From Lachnospiraceae bacterium (GTDB taxonomy: Bacteria; Bacillota; Clostridia; Lachnospirales; Lachnospiraceae): a stretch of 64,000 bases of DNA. How positions within the stretch are numbered: position 1 is the stretch's first letter; each line of letters starts with the position of its first letter. This document shows, piece after piece, positions 43,677-51,505 of the stretch. The notes beneath the pieces were generated by a model. The model searched no databases, had not been told where the DNA came from, and was given only the letters and a program-made list of their open reading frames with translations. The stretch is from positions 1 to 64,000 of the forward strand of contig SVFQ01000006.1 of NCBI GenBank assembly GCA_015056765.1, given 5' to 3'. The translations under genes and the position numbers were made by a program.

Positions 43677-44678
43677 ATGATCGATAATGAAACCATATTA
43701 GTAACAGGTGGTACAGGTACATTCGGTAAGGCATTTACCCGTTATGTCTTGGAGCACTACAATCCTAAGAAAGTCATCATCTACAGCCGTGACGAATTCA
43801 AACAGTTCATTATGGCCAATGAGATGAAAGAATATGCAGACAAGCTTCGTTTCTTCATCGGTGATGTAAGAGATAAAGAACGCTTGAAAAGAGCTTTTGA
43901 AGGCGTAGATTATGTGGTACATGCAGCAGCTATGAAACAAGTTCCTGCTTGCGAGTACAACCCAAATGAAGCAATCAAGACCAATATCCACGGCGCACAG
44001 AATGTCATCGATGCAGCGCTGGATGCGAATGTAAAGAAAGTCGTAGCGCTTTCTACAGATAAAGCAGTTAACCCTGTAAACTTATACGGTGGTACCAAGC
44101 TGGTTAGTGATAAGCTTTTCATCGCTGCAAATGCTTATGTAGGCGACAAGCAGACCAACTTCTCCATTGTTAGATATGGTAATGTAGCAGGAAGCCGTGG
44201 TAGTGTTATTCCATTTTTCCAGAACATCATCAATCAGGGTAAGACAGAACTGCCTATTACAGACTATCGTATGACTCGTTTCTGGATCAGTATTACAGAA
44301 GGTGTAGAGCTGGTAATCAAAGCATTAAAAGAAGCAACCGGTGGTGAGACTTTCATCTCTAAGATTCCTTCTTTCAAGATTACTGATTTGGCACAGGCTA
44401 TGCAGCCTGGTTGCACTATGCCTGAAGTAGGTATCCGTGAAGGTGAGAAACTGCATGAAATCATGGTTACTGTAGAGGATGCACCTTTTACCTATGAGTA
44501 TGAGAAGCACTTCATCGTGTTCCCTCAGATGGTATGGAACAATCGCCAGAAAGCCAATGCAAATGGACTTGGCAAGAAAGTGGAGGAGGGATTCTCCTAT
44601 ACTTCCGGTAATAATACATGGTGGCTCACTGTAGAGGAGATTCAGGAGCGCCTTAAAACACTTGAACTTGAACATTAA
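43677..44678 (+). CDS. pseB: UDP-GlcNAc 4,6-dehydratase (inverting), PseB
   Basis: 333 residues, an extended short-chain dehydrogenase. TILVTGGTGTFGKAFTRYVL is the NADP-binding Rossmann motif; IGDVRDKERL and YVVHAAAMKQVPACEYNPNEAIKTN are PseB landmarks, then LSTDKAVNPVNLYGGTK holds the catalytic Asp-Lys and Tyr-Lys region. PseB converts UDP-GlcNAc to UDP-2-acetamido-2,6-dideoxy-beta-L-arabino-hexos-4-ulose, the first step to pseudaminic acid. The other steps (pseC, pseF, pseI, pseG) lie 6-16 kb downstream. Codon choice is more biased than in neighbours, suggesting high expression. A terminator and a 300-bp inverted repeat follow. Confidence 0.95.
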   Translation: MIDNETILVTGGTGTFGKAFTRYVLEHYNPKKVIIYSRDEFKQFIMANEMKEYADKLRFFIGDVRDKERLKRAFEGVDYVVHAAAMKQVPACEYNPNEAIKTNIHGAQNVIDAALDANVKKVVALSTDKAVNPVNLYGGTKLVSDKLFIAANAYVGDKQTNFSIVRYGNVAGSRGSVIPFFQNIINQGKTELPITDYRMTRFWISITEGVELVIKALKEATGGETFISKIPSFKITDLAQAMQPGCTMPEVGIREGEKLHEIMVTVEDAPFTYEYEKHFIVFPQMVWNNRQKANANGLGKKVEEGFSYTSGNNTWWLTVEEIQERLKTLELEH

Positions 44679-44686
44679 TTCCTAGG

Positions 44687-44722
44687 CTACCGCCGAGGCT
44701 TTTGCCTGGCGGTAGTTTTTTT
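44687..44722 (+). terminator. terminator of pseB (also outer left arm of the large inverted repeat)
   Basis: CTACCGCC and GGCGGTAG, with an inner AGGC/GCCT pairing, form a stem followed by an eight-T run, 8 bp after the pseB stop. The same sequence occurs inverted with three differences at 44964-44992. Confidence 0.88.
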
Positions 44723-44992
44723 TATATTGCAGGGAGGGCGTGGACTTCGGAGCATTTTTTTGGGGGGCCGGGCGTATATAGTTTACAACGCAGGCCGCTC
44801 TCGCTACGGTTTTCACGTAGCGGTACTAAGTTCGCCTCGCGTGGCGGGCTCACTAAGTACCGACGTGAAAAAGTGCCTGCTTTTGTAAACTATATACGCC
44901 CGGCCCACAGCAAGAACTATAGATTGCTCCGAAGTCCACGCCCCATAATATAGATTAAAGAGACTACCGCCAGGTAAAAGCCTCAGCGGTGG
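44687..44992. repeat. ~306-bp nested inverted repeat (large palindromic element)
   Basis: This is the only gap above 300 bp (44679-45091) and it holds no gene. Arms pair at several levels. 44687-44715 pairs with 44964-44992 (26 of 29). 44736-44754 pairs with 44925-44943 (19 of 19). 44765-44788 pairs with 44883-44906 (24 of 24). 44790-44795 pairs with 44875-44880. TTTTCACGT at 44810 pairs with ACGTGAAAA at 44863, and CGGTACT pairs with AGTACCG. A local hairpin CGCTACG/CGTAGCG lies at 44802-44820 and the centre is near 44840. It could be a MITE-like element, a dispersed palindromic repeat or a structured RNA. No target-site duplication is obvious. Confidence 0.9.
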
Positions 44993-45091
44993 TGGGAGAT
45001 GGAGTAATGTATAGCCTGCGGCGCTAGAAATAAGCAGTATTGTGGGATATACTAGGGATAAAGTGATAAAAGAGAAAGAGAATAAGTGCTA

Positions 45092-46351
45092 ATGGCAAGT
45101 GGTAATAGAGAACGTGAAAAATTGAAAATACGCTGGACGCTGCATAGTTTAAGGTTTGCAGCTGTTTTGTTTATTGTATATACGATTTTTAGCTTTGAGC
45201 TTTTTTACAATCAGGCGCATCATGATAGTTTTGAGAAGTTTCAGTGGTTTATGTCGGATATTGATGCGTATTTGGAGGAGATGCAGGGGATCGATAGTGG
45301 GTTTGATTTTCCGTATCCTATTTTCTTCATGCTGGGTAGGTTCTTCATGTTGTTTACAGATGTGGGGACGGCAGCAGCCATTGCCACGGTGGTACTTAAT
45401 TCCATTAGTGTGTTTGCCTTGCTGTATTTCTTTGAAGTCATTACCAGGAGGTTCTGGGGTGAGGGATATGAGGAGCTTCGACAGCATCTGGTGGTAGCGC
45501 TTAGTTTTGGTATTTTGATGGTGTCCATGCTGTATGCGCCAAAGGGTGTGTATTTGCCGGGTATGGATCATAAGTATTTGGGTGTTTTTTCACCAAATCC
45601 TTGGCATAATCATACGTATTTGGCGACTCGTGGGTTTGCCATCGTAGCTTTCTTTTTGCTGGCAGAGATTTTGGAGTATTACGAGAAAAAGGTAGATGTG
45701 AAGCAGTATGTGCTGTTTTCTATATTCCTTTTGTTGACGACTTTGGCGAAACCTAGTTTTACTCTGGTGCTGGGCAGTACCATGGTGGTGCTGATGCTGG
45801 TAAGGCTCATTGCACATAAGGGGCAGACATGGAAGCAGACGCTGTATTTGGGGATTTGTTTTATTCCCACGATACTGGATTTGCTGTATCAGTTTGGTGG
45901 TGTATTTGGTAGTAGAGGGCATGCCGGTGAAGACGGTGGTATTGGGTTTGGCATCGGTGCTGCTTGGTCGCAGTATACTCATAATATTCCGTTAGCGATT
46001 ATGCTGGCTTTTGCATTCCCCGGGTTTGTACTGCTACTGAATCTGAAATATCTTCTGACTGATGTAAGATTTCGATTTAGCTGGGAATTAGCGCTTGCAT
46101 CCCTACTGGAGTTTTTATTCCTGTTTGAAAAGGGTGATCGTTTTGTTCACACGAATTTCTCTTGGGGCTACATGCATGGCATCTTCTTTGCCTTTGTGGG
46201 CAGTACTTTGCTACTTTTGGAGAATACCAGAAAGAAACGGCAGCCTATATGGGTTTTGACATTGGAGTGGACACTGTTTATCTGGCATGTGCTGGCGGGT
46301 TTCCGTTTCTTTGCGTATATGTTTAGTGGACAGTTCTATTATAGTTTTTAG
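45092..46351 (+). CDS. polytopic membrane protein, paralogue A
   Basis: About 419 residues, ten or so membrane segments, no recognised named family. The ATG at 45092 follows AGAAAGAG; the ORF-track start is a GTG two codons earlier. After TM1 an acidic loop (FEKFQWFMSDIDAYLEEMQGID) precedes FPYPIFFMLGRFF. Shared blocks with the next gene are SPNPWHNHTYLATR, TTLAKPSF and HTNFSWGYMHG. Related proteins in Lachnospiraceae occur in surface-polysaccharide regions and resemble GT-C enzymes in layout. Base use is T/G-rich compared with the flanking pse genes. Confidence 0.6.
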   Translation: MASGNREREKLKIRWTLHSLRFAAVLFIVYTIFSFELFYNQAHHDSFEKFQWFMSDIDAYLEEMQGIDSGFDFPYPIFFMLGRFFMLFTDVGTAAAIATVVLNSISVFALLYFFEVITRRFWGEGYEELRQHLVVALSFGILMVSMLYAPKGVYLPGMDHKYLGVFSPNPWHNHTYLATRGFAIVAFFLLAEILEYYEKKVDVKQYVLFSIFLLLTTLAKPSFTLVLGSTMVVLMLVRLIAHKGQTWKQTLYLGICFIPTILDLLYQFGGVFGSRGHAGEDGGIGFGIGAAWSQYTHNIPLAIMLAFAFPGFVLLLNLKYLLTDVRFRFSWELALASLLEFLFLFEKGDRFVHTNFSWGYMHGIFFAFVGSTLLLLENTRKKRQPIWVLTLEWTLFIWHVLAGFRFFAYMFSGQFYYSF

Positions 46352-46363
46352 TTAGCTTATATC

Positions 46364-47698
46364 GTGGATGAGCAACTGGATTCAGATTGCAATGGGTTTG
46401 GAGATATGGATTTGAACAATAAGAGACAGAATTTGAATGTAGAAGCAATTCTAGTACACTTGGCTATCATTTTTTATGGTTTATCTGCATGCTATCTGTA
46501 CTACCGCCAGACTTTGTGGACGGGAGGCGCAGTGTTTGAATCAGACCTCCCGGTGCATATTCGCATGGTGATTGTGGATGGTTGGTACTATTCCCTCACA
46601 GCACTTGTGTATAAGCTGTTGTATTTTTTGCCGGATGGAAATCTTGCCATTGCCATCTTTTTGGCGGGATGTACCATGGCATCGGTATATGTGACCACCG
46701 TACTTTTGCAGGTGTTGAGAGGATTCTTTGCCAATGAGGCAAAGGAAGAGCTTCAGCTTTTCATGAATGTGAGACGGCAGAATCTGTATCTGTTTGGTGG
46801 GCTTGCGTTGAATTTCGTGATGCCTTGCTATGTGACTGGTTTTTCTGATGGTAGATATATTGGTATGCAGTCAGCCAGTATTTGGCACAATTCGACCTAC
46901 ATCGTCATGAAGCCTTTGGCGATTATTTGTGTCATTTTGTATCTGAATCTGCTTTCTAAGATTCAGGAGCACTTTCAGGCAAAGGAGCTTCTTACTTTTG
47001 CCGGAATGCTGGCTTTGACTACGGCCGTGAAACCGAGCTTTCTTACGGTATTTGCGCCGGTGATGTTGATTTTCTTGATTGTGGACTTGGTGAAGAGGGT
47101 TCCTTTCCGGAGATTATTTGCCTTTGGATGTTGCGTATTGCCCTCCCTAGTGGTAATCCTGATTCAAAATGCAATTCTTTTTGGCGGCTCTACAGGAGAG
47201 GGGTGGATGATAGCACCGGGAGCCGTGCTTAGACAGCACAGTGGATATCCTGCAGTTGCAGCGGCACTTTCTGTATTCTTCCCGCTGCTTGTGGCTTTAT
47301 TCCACTGGAAAGATACCAGATACCGCGTGGTGCAGTTTGTATACTTGATGGGTATCGTGGGGTTTGCTGAGCTATTCCTCTTTAGTGAGACCGGCAAGAG
47401 AGCGCAGGATGGGAATTTCATGTGGGGTTATAGCTTTGCCCTGTTATTGGTATTTACTATGGCGCTTTTGACTTGGTGGAAATCCCTAAAGCAGTTGATC
47501 GGCTTGGTGGTTGGAAAGCCTGTAGGTGGCAGAGATTCTTCTGAGGCAAAAGCAAAGGTATCAGGTCAGTCCATACAGGCATGGACATTGGCCGGTGAAG
47601 TGATTGTTACGACGATTGTATTAGGATATCACTTGTACTGCGGCGTACTTTTCTACGGAAGACTTTTACAGGGTGTGTCCTATTATATGTGGACGTAG
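46364..47698 (+). CDS. polytopic membrane protein, paralogue B
   Basis: 444 residues from GTG 46364, or 430 from the ATG at 46406, which has GGAG closely upstream; the latter may be the true start. About ten membrane segments. Blocks shared with the preceding gene are SASIWHNSTYIVMK, TTAVKPSFL and DGNFMWGYSFA, so the two arose by duplication. The outer loop after TM1 has FESDLPVHIRMVI. A GT-C-like function in surface glycan assembly is inferred from neighbours. Confidence 0.6.
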   Translation: MDEQLDSDCNGFGDMDLNNKRQNLNVEAILVHLAIIFYGLSACYLYYRQTLWTGGAVFESDLPVHIRMVIVDGWYYSLTALVYKLLYFLPDGNLAIAIFLAGCTMASVYVTTVLLQVLRGFFANEAKEELQLFMNVRRQNLYLFGGLALNFVMPCYVTGFSDGRYIGMQSASIWHNSTYIVMKPLAIICVILYLNLLSKIQEHFQAKELLTFAGMLALTTAVKPSFLTVFAPVMLIFLIVDLVKRVPFRRLFAFGCCVLPSLVVILIQNAILFGGSTGEGWMIAPGAVLRQHSGYPAVAAALSVFFPLLVALFHWKDTRYRVVQFVYLMGIVGFAELFLFSETGKRAQDGNFMWGYSFALLLVFTMALLTWWKSLKQLIGLVVGKPVGGRDSSEAKAKVSGQSIQAWTLAGEVIVTTIVLGYHLYCGVLFYGRLLQGVSYYMWT

Positions 47699-47745
47699 TG
47701 ATACAATGAAAACAGCAATAGTGTAGTTTTGATTGAGGTCAAAGT

Positions 47746-48828
47746 ATGAGTAATGTTGTAGATTATGTAAAATGGCGTGGGGATTTACCATTCTCCAAGG
47801 TTCCGCTCAATGTGATCGACAACCTGGTTTTGGCACAATTATCCTATATCGATTTCAGAGGTGTCCTGACAGAGGATAATCAAATGACCTTTGCAGAGGC
47901 CTATGAGAAGTTGACGCAGCAGGGCGAAATCATTTTTACGCTGGTGGCAGCGGATAAAAAAGATTTGAACCTGGCAAAGGAATGCGCCGAATCGGTACGA
48001 TTTGGGCAGATGGTTTTGTCAGATTATGTGGATATTATCGATCAAAAGGTAGAAAAGCAGTTTTCGGCTGTGATTTTTCATCTGGATGATGGTAGTAAGT
48101 ACATCGGTTATCGTGGCACGGACAATAGCATCGTGGGCTGGAAAGAGGACTTCATGATTAGCTATACCAGAGTGGAGTCTCAACAGATGGCGCTTCGATA
48201 TGCCAAGGACCATATCGGCACCAATGAAAGTGTCTATATCGGTGGACACTCCAAGGGAGCCCATTTGGCACTGTATACAGCCACCTATCTACCACAGACC
48301 AAGAATAAGCAGGTAAAGCGGGTTTTCCTCAACGACGGTCCGGGACTGTGTCCGGATGTACAGGATGTGGCCAAGATGGAACGTATCGCAGGAAAGACAG
48401 TACGTGTGAAGCCGGTGACTTCTATCGTGGGACGTATCTTCGAGCCACAAATCGGTACGGAATATATCGTGAAGTCGGATGCTTTCCAGGTGATGCAGCA
48501 TAGCATCGTTAGCTGGCAGCTGGAGTATGGCAAGTTATCCCTGGTGGATGCCCATGATTCTACCAGCGATTTTATCAAAACCAATCTGGATAAGTTCATC
48601 GAAGGCAAGAATCTGCATGAGAGAGAGGAGTTTGTAGAGTCGCTGTTTGGCGGTCTATTAGAGGGTGGTGCAAAGACCTTGAAGGACTTTGTGAAAGAGG
48701 GACCTTCCGGTTTGGAGGCACTGTTCCGTAGCCTGAGTGCACCATCAAAGAAGGCCACTGCCAAGAAAAAGGCTGTAACGACCAAGAAGGTAGCAGCCAC
48801 GAAGAAAGTAGGAACGACGAAAAAGTAG
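47746..48828 (+). CDS. Mbeg1-like (DUF2974) lipase-fold protein with Lys-rich tail
   Basis: 360 residues. The alpha/beta-hydrolase core is of the DUF2974/Mbeg1-like type: DNLVLAQLSYIDF near the start, KYIGYRGTDNSIVGWKEDF near residue 120, and the nucleophile elbow VYIGGHSKGAHLALYTA near 165 (GxSxG). These class-3-lipase-like proteins are common in Clostridia without a defined substrate. The last ~30 residues are a repeated Lys/Ala/Thr tail (KKATAKKKAVTTKK) resembling histone-H1-like tails, an odd addition that could bind nucleic acid or anionic polymers. Ribosome site GAGG before ATG. Confidence 0.82.
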   Translation: MSNVVDYVKWRGDLPFSKVPLNVIDNLVLAQLSYIDFRGVLTEDNQMTFAEAYEKLTQQGEIIFTLVAADKKDLNLAKECAESVRFGQMVLSDYVDIIDQKVEKQFSAVIFHLDDGSKYIGYRGTDNSIVGWKEDFMISYTRVESQQMALRYAKDHIGTNESVYIGGHSKGAHLALYTATYLPQTKNKQVKRVFLNDGPGLCPDVQDVAKMERIAGKTVRVKPVTSIVGRIFEPQIGTEYIVKSDAFQVMQHSIVSWQLEYGKLSLVDAHDSTSDFIKTNLDKFIEGKNLHEREEFVESLFGGLLEGGAKTLKDFVKEGPSGLEALFRSLSAPSKKATAKKKAVTTKKVAATKKVGTTKK

Positions 48829-48855
48829 AACGCATTTTGAGAAAACCGCGTAAAT

Positions 48856-48889
48856 AAAAGGCTTCGAGAGATTACTCTCGAAGCCTTTT
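48856..48889. terminator. bidirectional terminator between convergent genes
   Basis: A perfect 15-bp stem, AAAAGGCTTCGAGAG with its complement around ATTA; both strands end in a T-run. It serves the Mbeg1-like gene and the convergent glycerate kinase gene, whose stop is 6 bp away. Confidence 0.95.
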
Positions 48890-48894
48890 GCGTT

Positions 48895-50040
48895 CTATTT
48901 TTTCTGGAACAGCGTCAAAGCCCGAATGACTTCGGCGGCAGTTGTGGCCAGGTGAATCTTGGCTTTCTCCGGGTTCATGGCATCCTTTAGGCTCATGGGC
49001 TTTGGCAGGATGGGGAAGAAAGCGTCGATACCGTATTCGTGGCAGCCTTCCCCGTCACCTTTGATAGAGCCAGCGATGGCTACTACAGGGATGCTGTAGG
49101 CCTTTGCTATTTTCGCGATGCCGTAAGGGACTTTTCCTCTGGCGGTTTGGCCGTCCAGGCAGCCTTCACCGGTGATGATCAGGTCAGCATCTTTGATGGC
49201 TTCCTCGAATTTGGTGGCTTCCAGAACGATTTTGATACCGGACTCCAGCTTGGACTGGAGGAATGCTTGGAAGGCGAAGCCTAATCCGCCGGCTGCACCG
49301 GCACCGGGCATTTCCGGATTTACATGGTCGTCTAATTCTTTGGCTAGCTCTGCATAGTGAGAGAGCCAGCCGTCCATTTCGTGGATGCTCATATCATCGG
49401 CACCCTTTTGAGGTCCGAAGACGAAACTGGCACCACGTTTGCCACATAGCGGATTGCTTACGTCACAGGCTACTCGGAAGTCACAATCTGAGAGGATAGG
49501 CAGGACATAAGTGGTATCGATGCGGGCTAAGTCTTTGAGACCGATGGCGCCACGACGGATGGGATTTCCGTCTGCATCCTGGAAGGAATACCCCAGGGCT
49601 TCTAACATACCTACGCCGCCGTCGTTGGTGGCGCTACCACCGATACCCATGATGAAGTGTCTGGCCCCCATTTTGATGGCGGCTTTGATCATTTCACCTA
49701 CACCGTAGGTGGTGGTGTACAGCGGATTTCGTTCTTTTTCTTTCAAAAGCGGGAGACCTGCGCAGCTTGCCATTTCCATGATGGCGGTTCTACTTTCCGG
49801 CAGATAGCCAAATCCTGCCTGCATAGGGCGCCCAAGTGGGTCTGATACTGTCACCAGATGCATTTCGCCATTCATGCAAGCGGTGAGGGCTTCTGTGGTG
49901 CCTTCGCCACCGTCTGCCATAGGAAAGACGATACATTCATGATTTTGCTTTGTAGATTCGATACCGGATGCCACAGCATTGCCGGCGTCTTTGGAACCCA
50001 GACTCCCTTTGAAAGAGTCCATAGCGATGATGATTTTCAT
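48895..50040 (-). CDS. glycerate kinase (GlxK/GarK type)
   Basis: 381 residues, class-II glycerate kinase. IIAMDSFKGSLGSKDAGNAV at the N-terminus and FPMADGGEGTTEAL are family hallmarks; GIGGSATNDGGVGMLEALG is the nucleotide-binding loop, then CDVSNPLCGKRGASFVFGPQKGA and IITGEGCLDGQTARGKVPYGI. It phosphorylates D-glycerate to 2-phosphoglycerate, which enolase uses. It stands between surface-glycan genes without obvious link, on the same strand as pseC and 44 bp downstream of it. AAGGGAGG precedes the ATG. Confidence 0.94.
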   Translation of the reverse strand: MKIIIAMDSFKGSLGSKDAGNAVASGIESTKQNHECIVFPMADGGEGTTEALTACMNGEMHLVTVSDPLGRPMQAGFGYLPESRTAIMEMASCAGLPLLKEKERNPLYTTTYGVGEMIKAAIKMGARHFIMGIGGSATNDGGVGMLEALGYSFQDADGNPIRRGAIGLKDLARIDTTYVLPILSDCDFRVACDVSNPLCGKRGASFVFGPQKGADDMSIHEMDGWLSHYAELAKELDDHVNPEMPGAGAAGGLGFAFQAFLQSKLESGIKIVLEATKFEEAIKDADLIITGEGCLDGQTARGKVPYGIAKIAKAYSIPVVAIAGSIKGDGEGCHEYGIDAFFPILPKPMSLKDAMNPEKAKIHLATTAAEVIRALTLFQKK

Positions 50041-50083
50041 GTAGCGCCTCCCTTCTATACACGACTAACGGTTTCGCTTTTGA

Positions 50084-51325
50084 TTATTTGCTGTAATGTT
50101 GCAGTACTTTTTTGATTGCCAGGATGACTGTGTCCTGCTCCTCGTCGGAGAGAGAGTAGTACAGTGGCAAGGATAAGATTCTTTCATACAGGCGCTCCGC
50201 TTTCGGGCAGAGACCTTTTTTGTATCCCATCTTCTCATACTGAGGGAAGTAGTAAACCGGTATGTAGTGCACCTGGCAGATGATGTTTTCTGCCTTTAAG
50301 GCATCAAAGAATTCTCTTCTGGTGCAGGTGAGTTTCTCTAAGTCTAACTGTAGGATATACAGATGTCTGGTGGTTTCACTGTCAGGATTTGCAGCCTGTA
50401 GGATGACACCCGGCAGTTTCTTTAAGGCTTCGTTATAGCGTTTGGTCAGCTGGTCTCTTCGTTCGGAGAAAAGCTGTAGCTTGGACAGCTGGCTCTTTAA
50501 GAGGGCTGCCTGCATATCAGTCATGCGGTAGTTGTAGCCCATATCCACCATTTCATAGTACCAAGGGTCATCGGTAGGATGAGACATAAGAGCCTGGTCA
50601 TGGGTGATACCGTGGCTTCTGTAGAGCAGAAGCTTCTGGTAGAGGTCTTTGTCATTGGTGGTGACTGCGCCGCCTTCACCTGCTGTGCAGGTCTTTACCG
50701 GATGGAAAGAGAAGCAGGTCATGGAAGTGCCTGGCAGGGAGCCTATCGGGGTGCCTTTGTATTTGGTACCGATGGCATGAGCTGCATCCTCAATGAGAAT
50801 CAGGTCATGTTTCTCACAGATTTCGCGGATTCTGTCATAATCTACAGCCTGACCGGTATAGTGTACCGGGATGACTGCTTTTGTCTTTTCGGTGATACAT
50901 TTTTCGATGGAGTCCGGATCGATGGTATAAGTCTTTTCATCGATGTCGGCAAAAACCGGTCTGGCACCACAGTACAGCGCACAGTTGGCTGAAGCTGCAA
51001 AGGTGATAGGAGTGGTGATGACTTCATCTCCTTCTCCTATGCCTGCTGCCATACACGCGATGTGCAGCGCAGCTGTACAGTTGGAAGTTACCACAGCGTA
51101 TTTGGCGCCGGTGACTTCACAGATGGTCTTTTCTACTGCATCTACAGCAGGACCGCAGGTGAGATAGTCACTGCGAAGTACATCAGATACCGCTTTGATA
51201 TCTGCGTAGTCGATATATTGATGGCCATAAAAAATCTTATGGTCGCTGGCGGGGGTGCCACCTGCTATTGCGGCAGTCATATCTGCTGCGTTTTCTTTTA
51301 AGTTGGTATAGATCTTTTTACTCAT
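50084..51325 (-). CDS. pseC: UDP-4-amino-4,6-dideoxy-N-acetyl-beta-L-altrosamine transaminase, PseC
   Basis: About 413 residues from ATG 51325, preferred over 51409 because AGAGGA sits 7 nt before it. DegT/DnrJ/EryC1 aminotransferase with FYGHQYIDYADIKAVSDVL and LTCGPAVDAVE at the start, typical of PseC; LIEDAAHAIGTKYKG binds PLP and the Schiff-base Lys is in FSFHPVKTCTAGEGG. C-terminal HYIPVYYFPQYEKMGY is also characteristic. It transfers an amino group from glutamate to C4 of the PseB product. It is encoded on the strand opposite to the other pse genes, with glycerate kinase downstream. Confidence 0.94.
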   Translation of the reverse strand: MSKKIYTNLKENAADMTAAIAGGTPASDHKIFYGHQYIDYADIKAVSDVLRSDYLTCGPAVDAVEKTICEVTGAKYAVVTSNCTAALHIACMAAGIGEGDEVITTPITFAASANCALYCGARPVFADIDEKTYTIDPDSIEKCITEKTKAVIPVHYTGQAVDYDRIREICEKHDLILIEDAAHAIGTKYKGTPIGSLPGTSMTCFSFHPVKTCTAGEGGAVTTNDKDLYQKLLLYRSHGITHDQALMSHPTDDPWYYEMVDMGYNYRMTDMQAALLKSQLSKLQLFSERRDQLTKRYNEALKKLPGVILQAANPDSETTRHLYILQLDLEKLTCTRREFFDALKAENIICQVHYIPVYYFPQYEKMGYKKGLCPKAERLYERILSLPLYYSLSDEEQDTVILAIKKVLQHYSK

Positions 51326-51402
51326 GTATGATTCCTCTTGTGTAATCTGGCCCGAATTCCTTTGGGAAATAGGGCTTTTCCTTATAAATAGTGTAGCACG
51401 AT

Positions 51403-51458
51403 AGGGCAAAATTTGGTAGAATTATAGATTGAGTATAAGGGGTAATTTGCCCTTTTTT
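51403..51458 (+). terminator. terminator- or attenuator-like hairpin ahead of the GT gene
   Basis: AGGGCAAAATTT (51403) can pair with AATTTGCCC (51444-51452), leaving a ~30-nt loop, and is followed by six T. It lies ~50 bp before the TTG start of the sialyltransferase-like gene, in the divergent gap with pseC, where no upstream + strand gene needs a terminator. A leader attenuator is possible. Confidence 0.4.
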
Positions 51459-51505
51459 GCAACACGGGTTACTTTACTAAAAAGATGATAGAAAGAAGAG
51501 AATAG

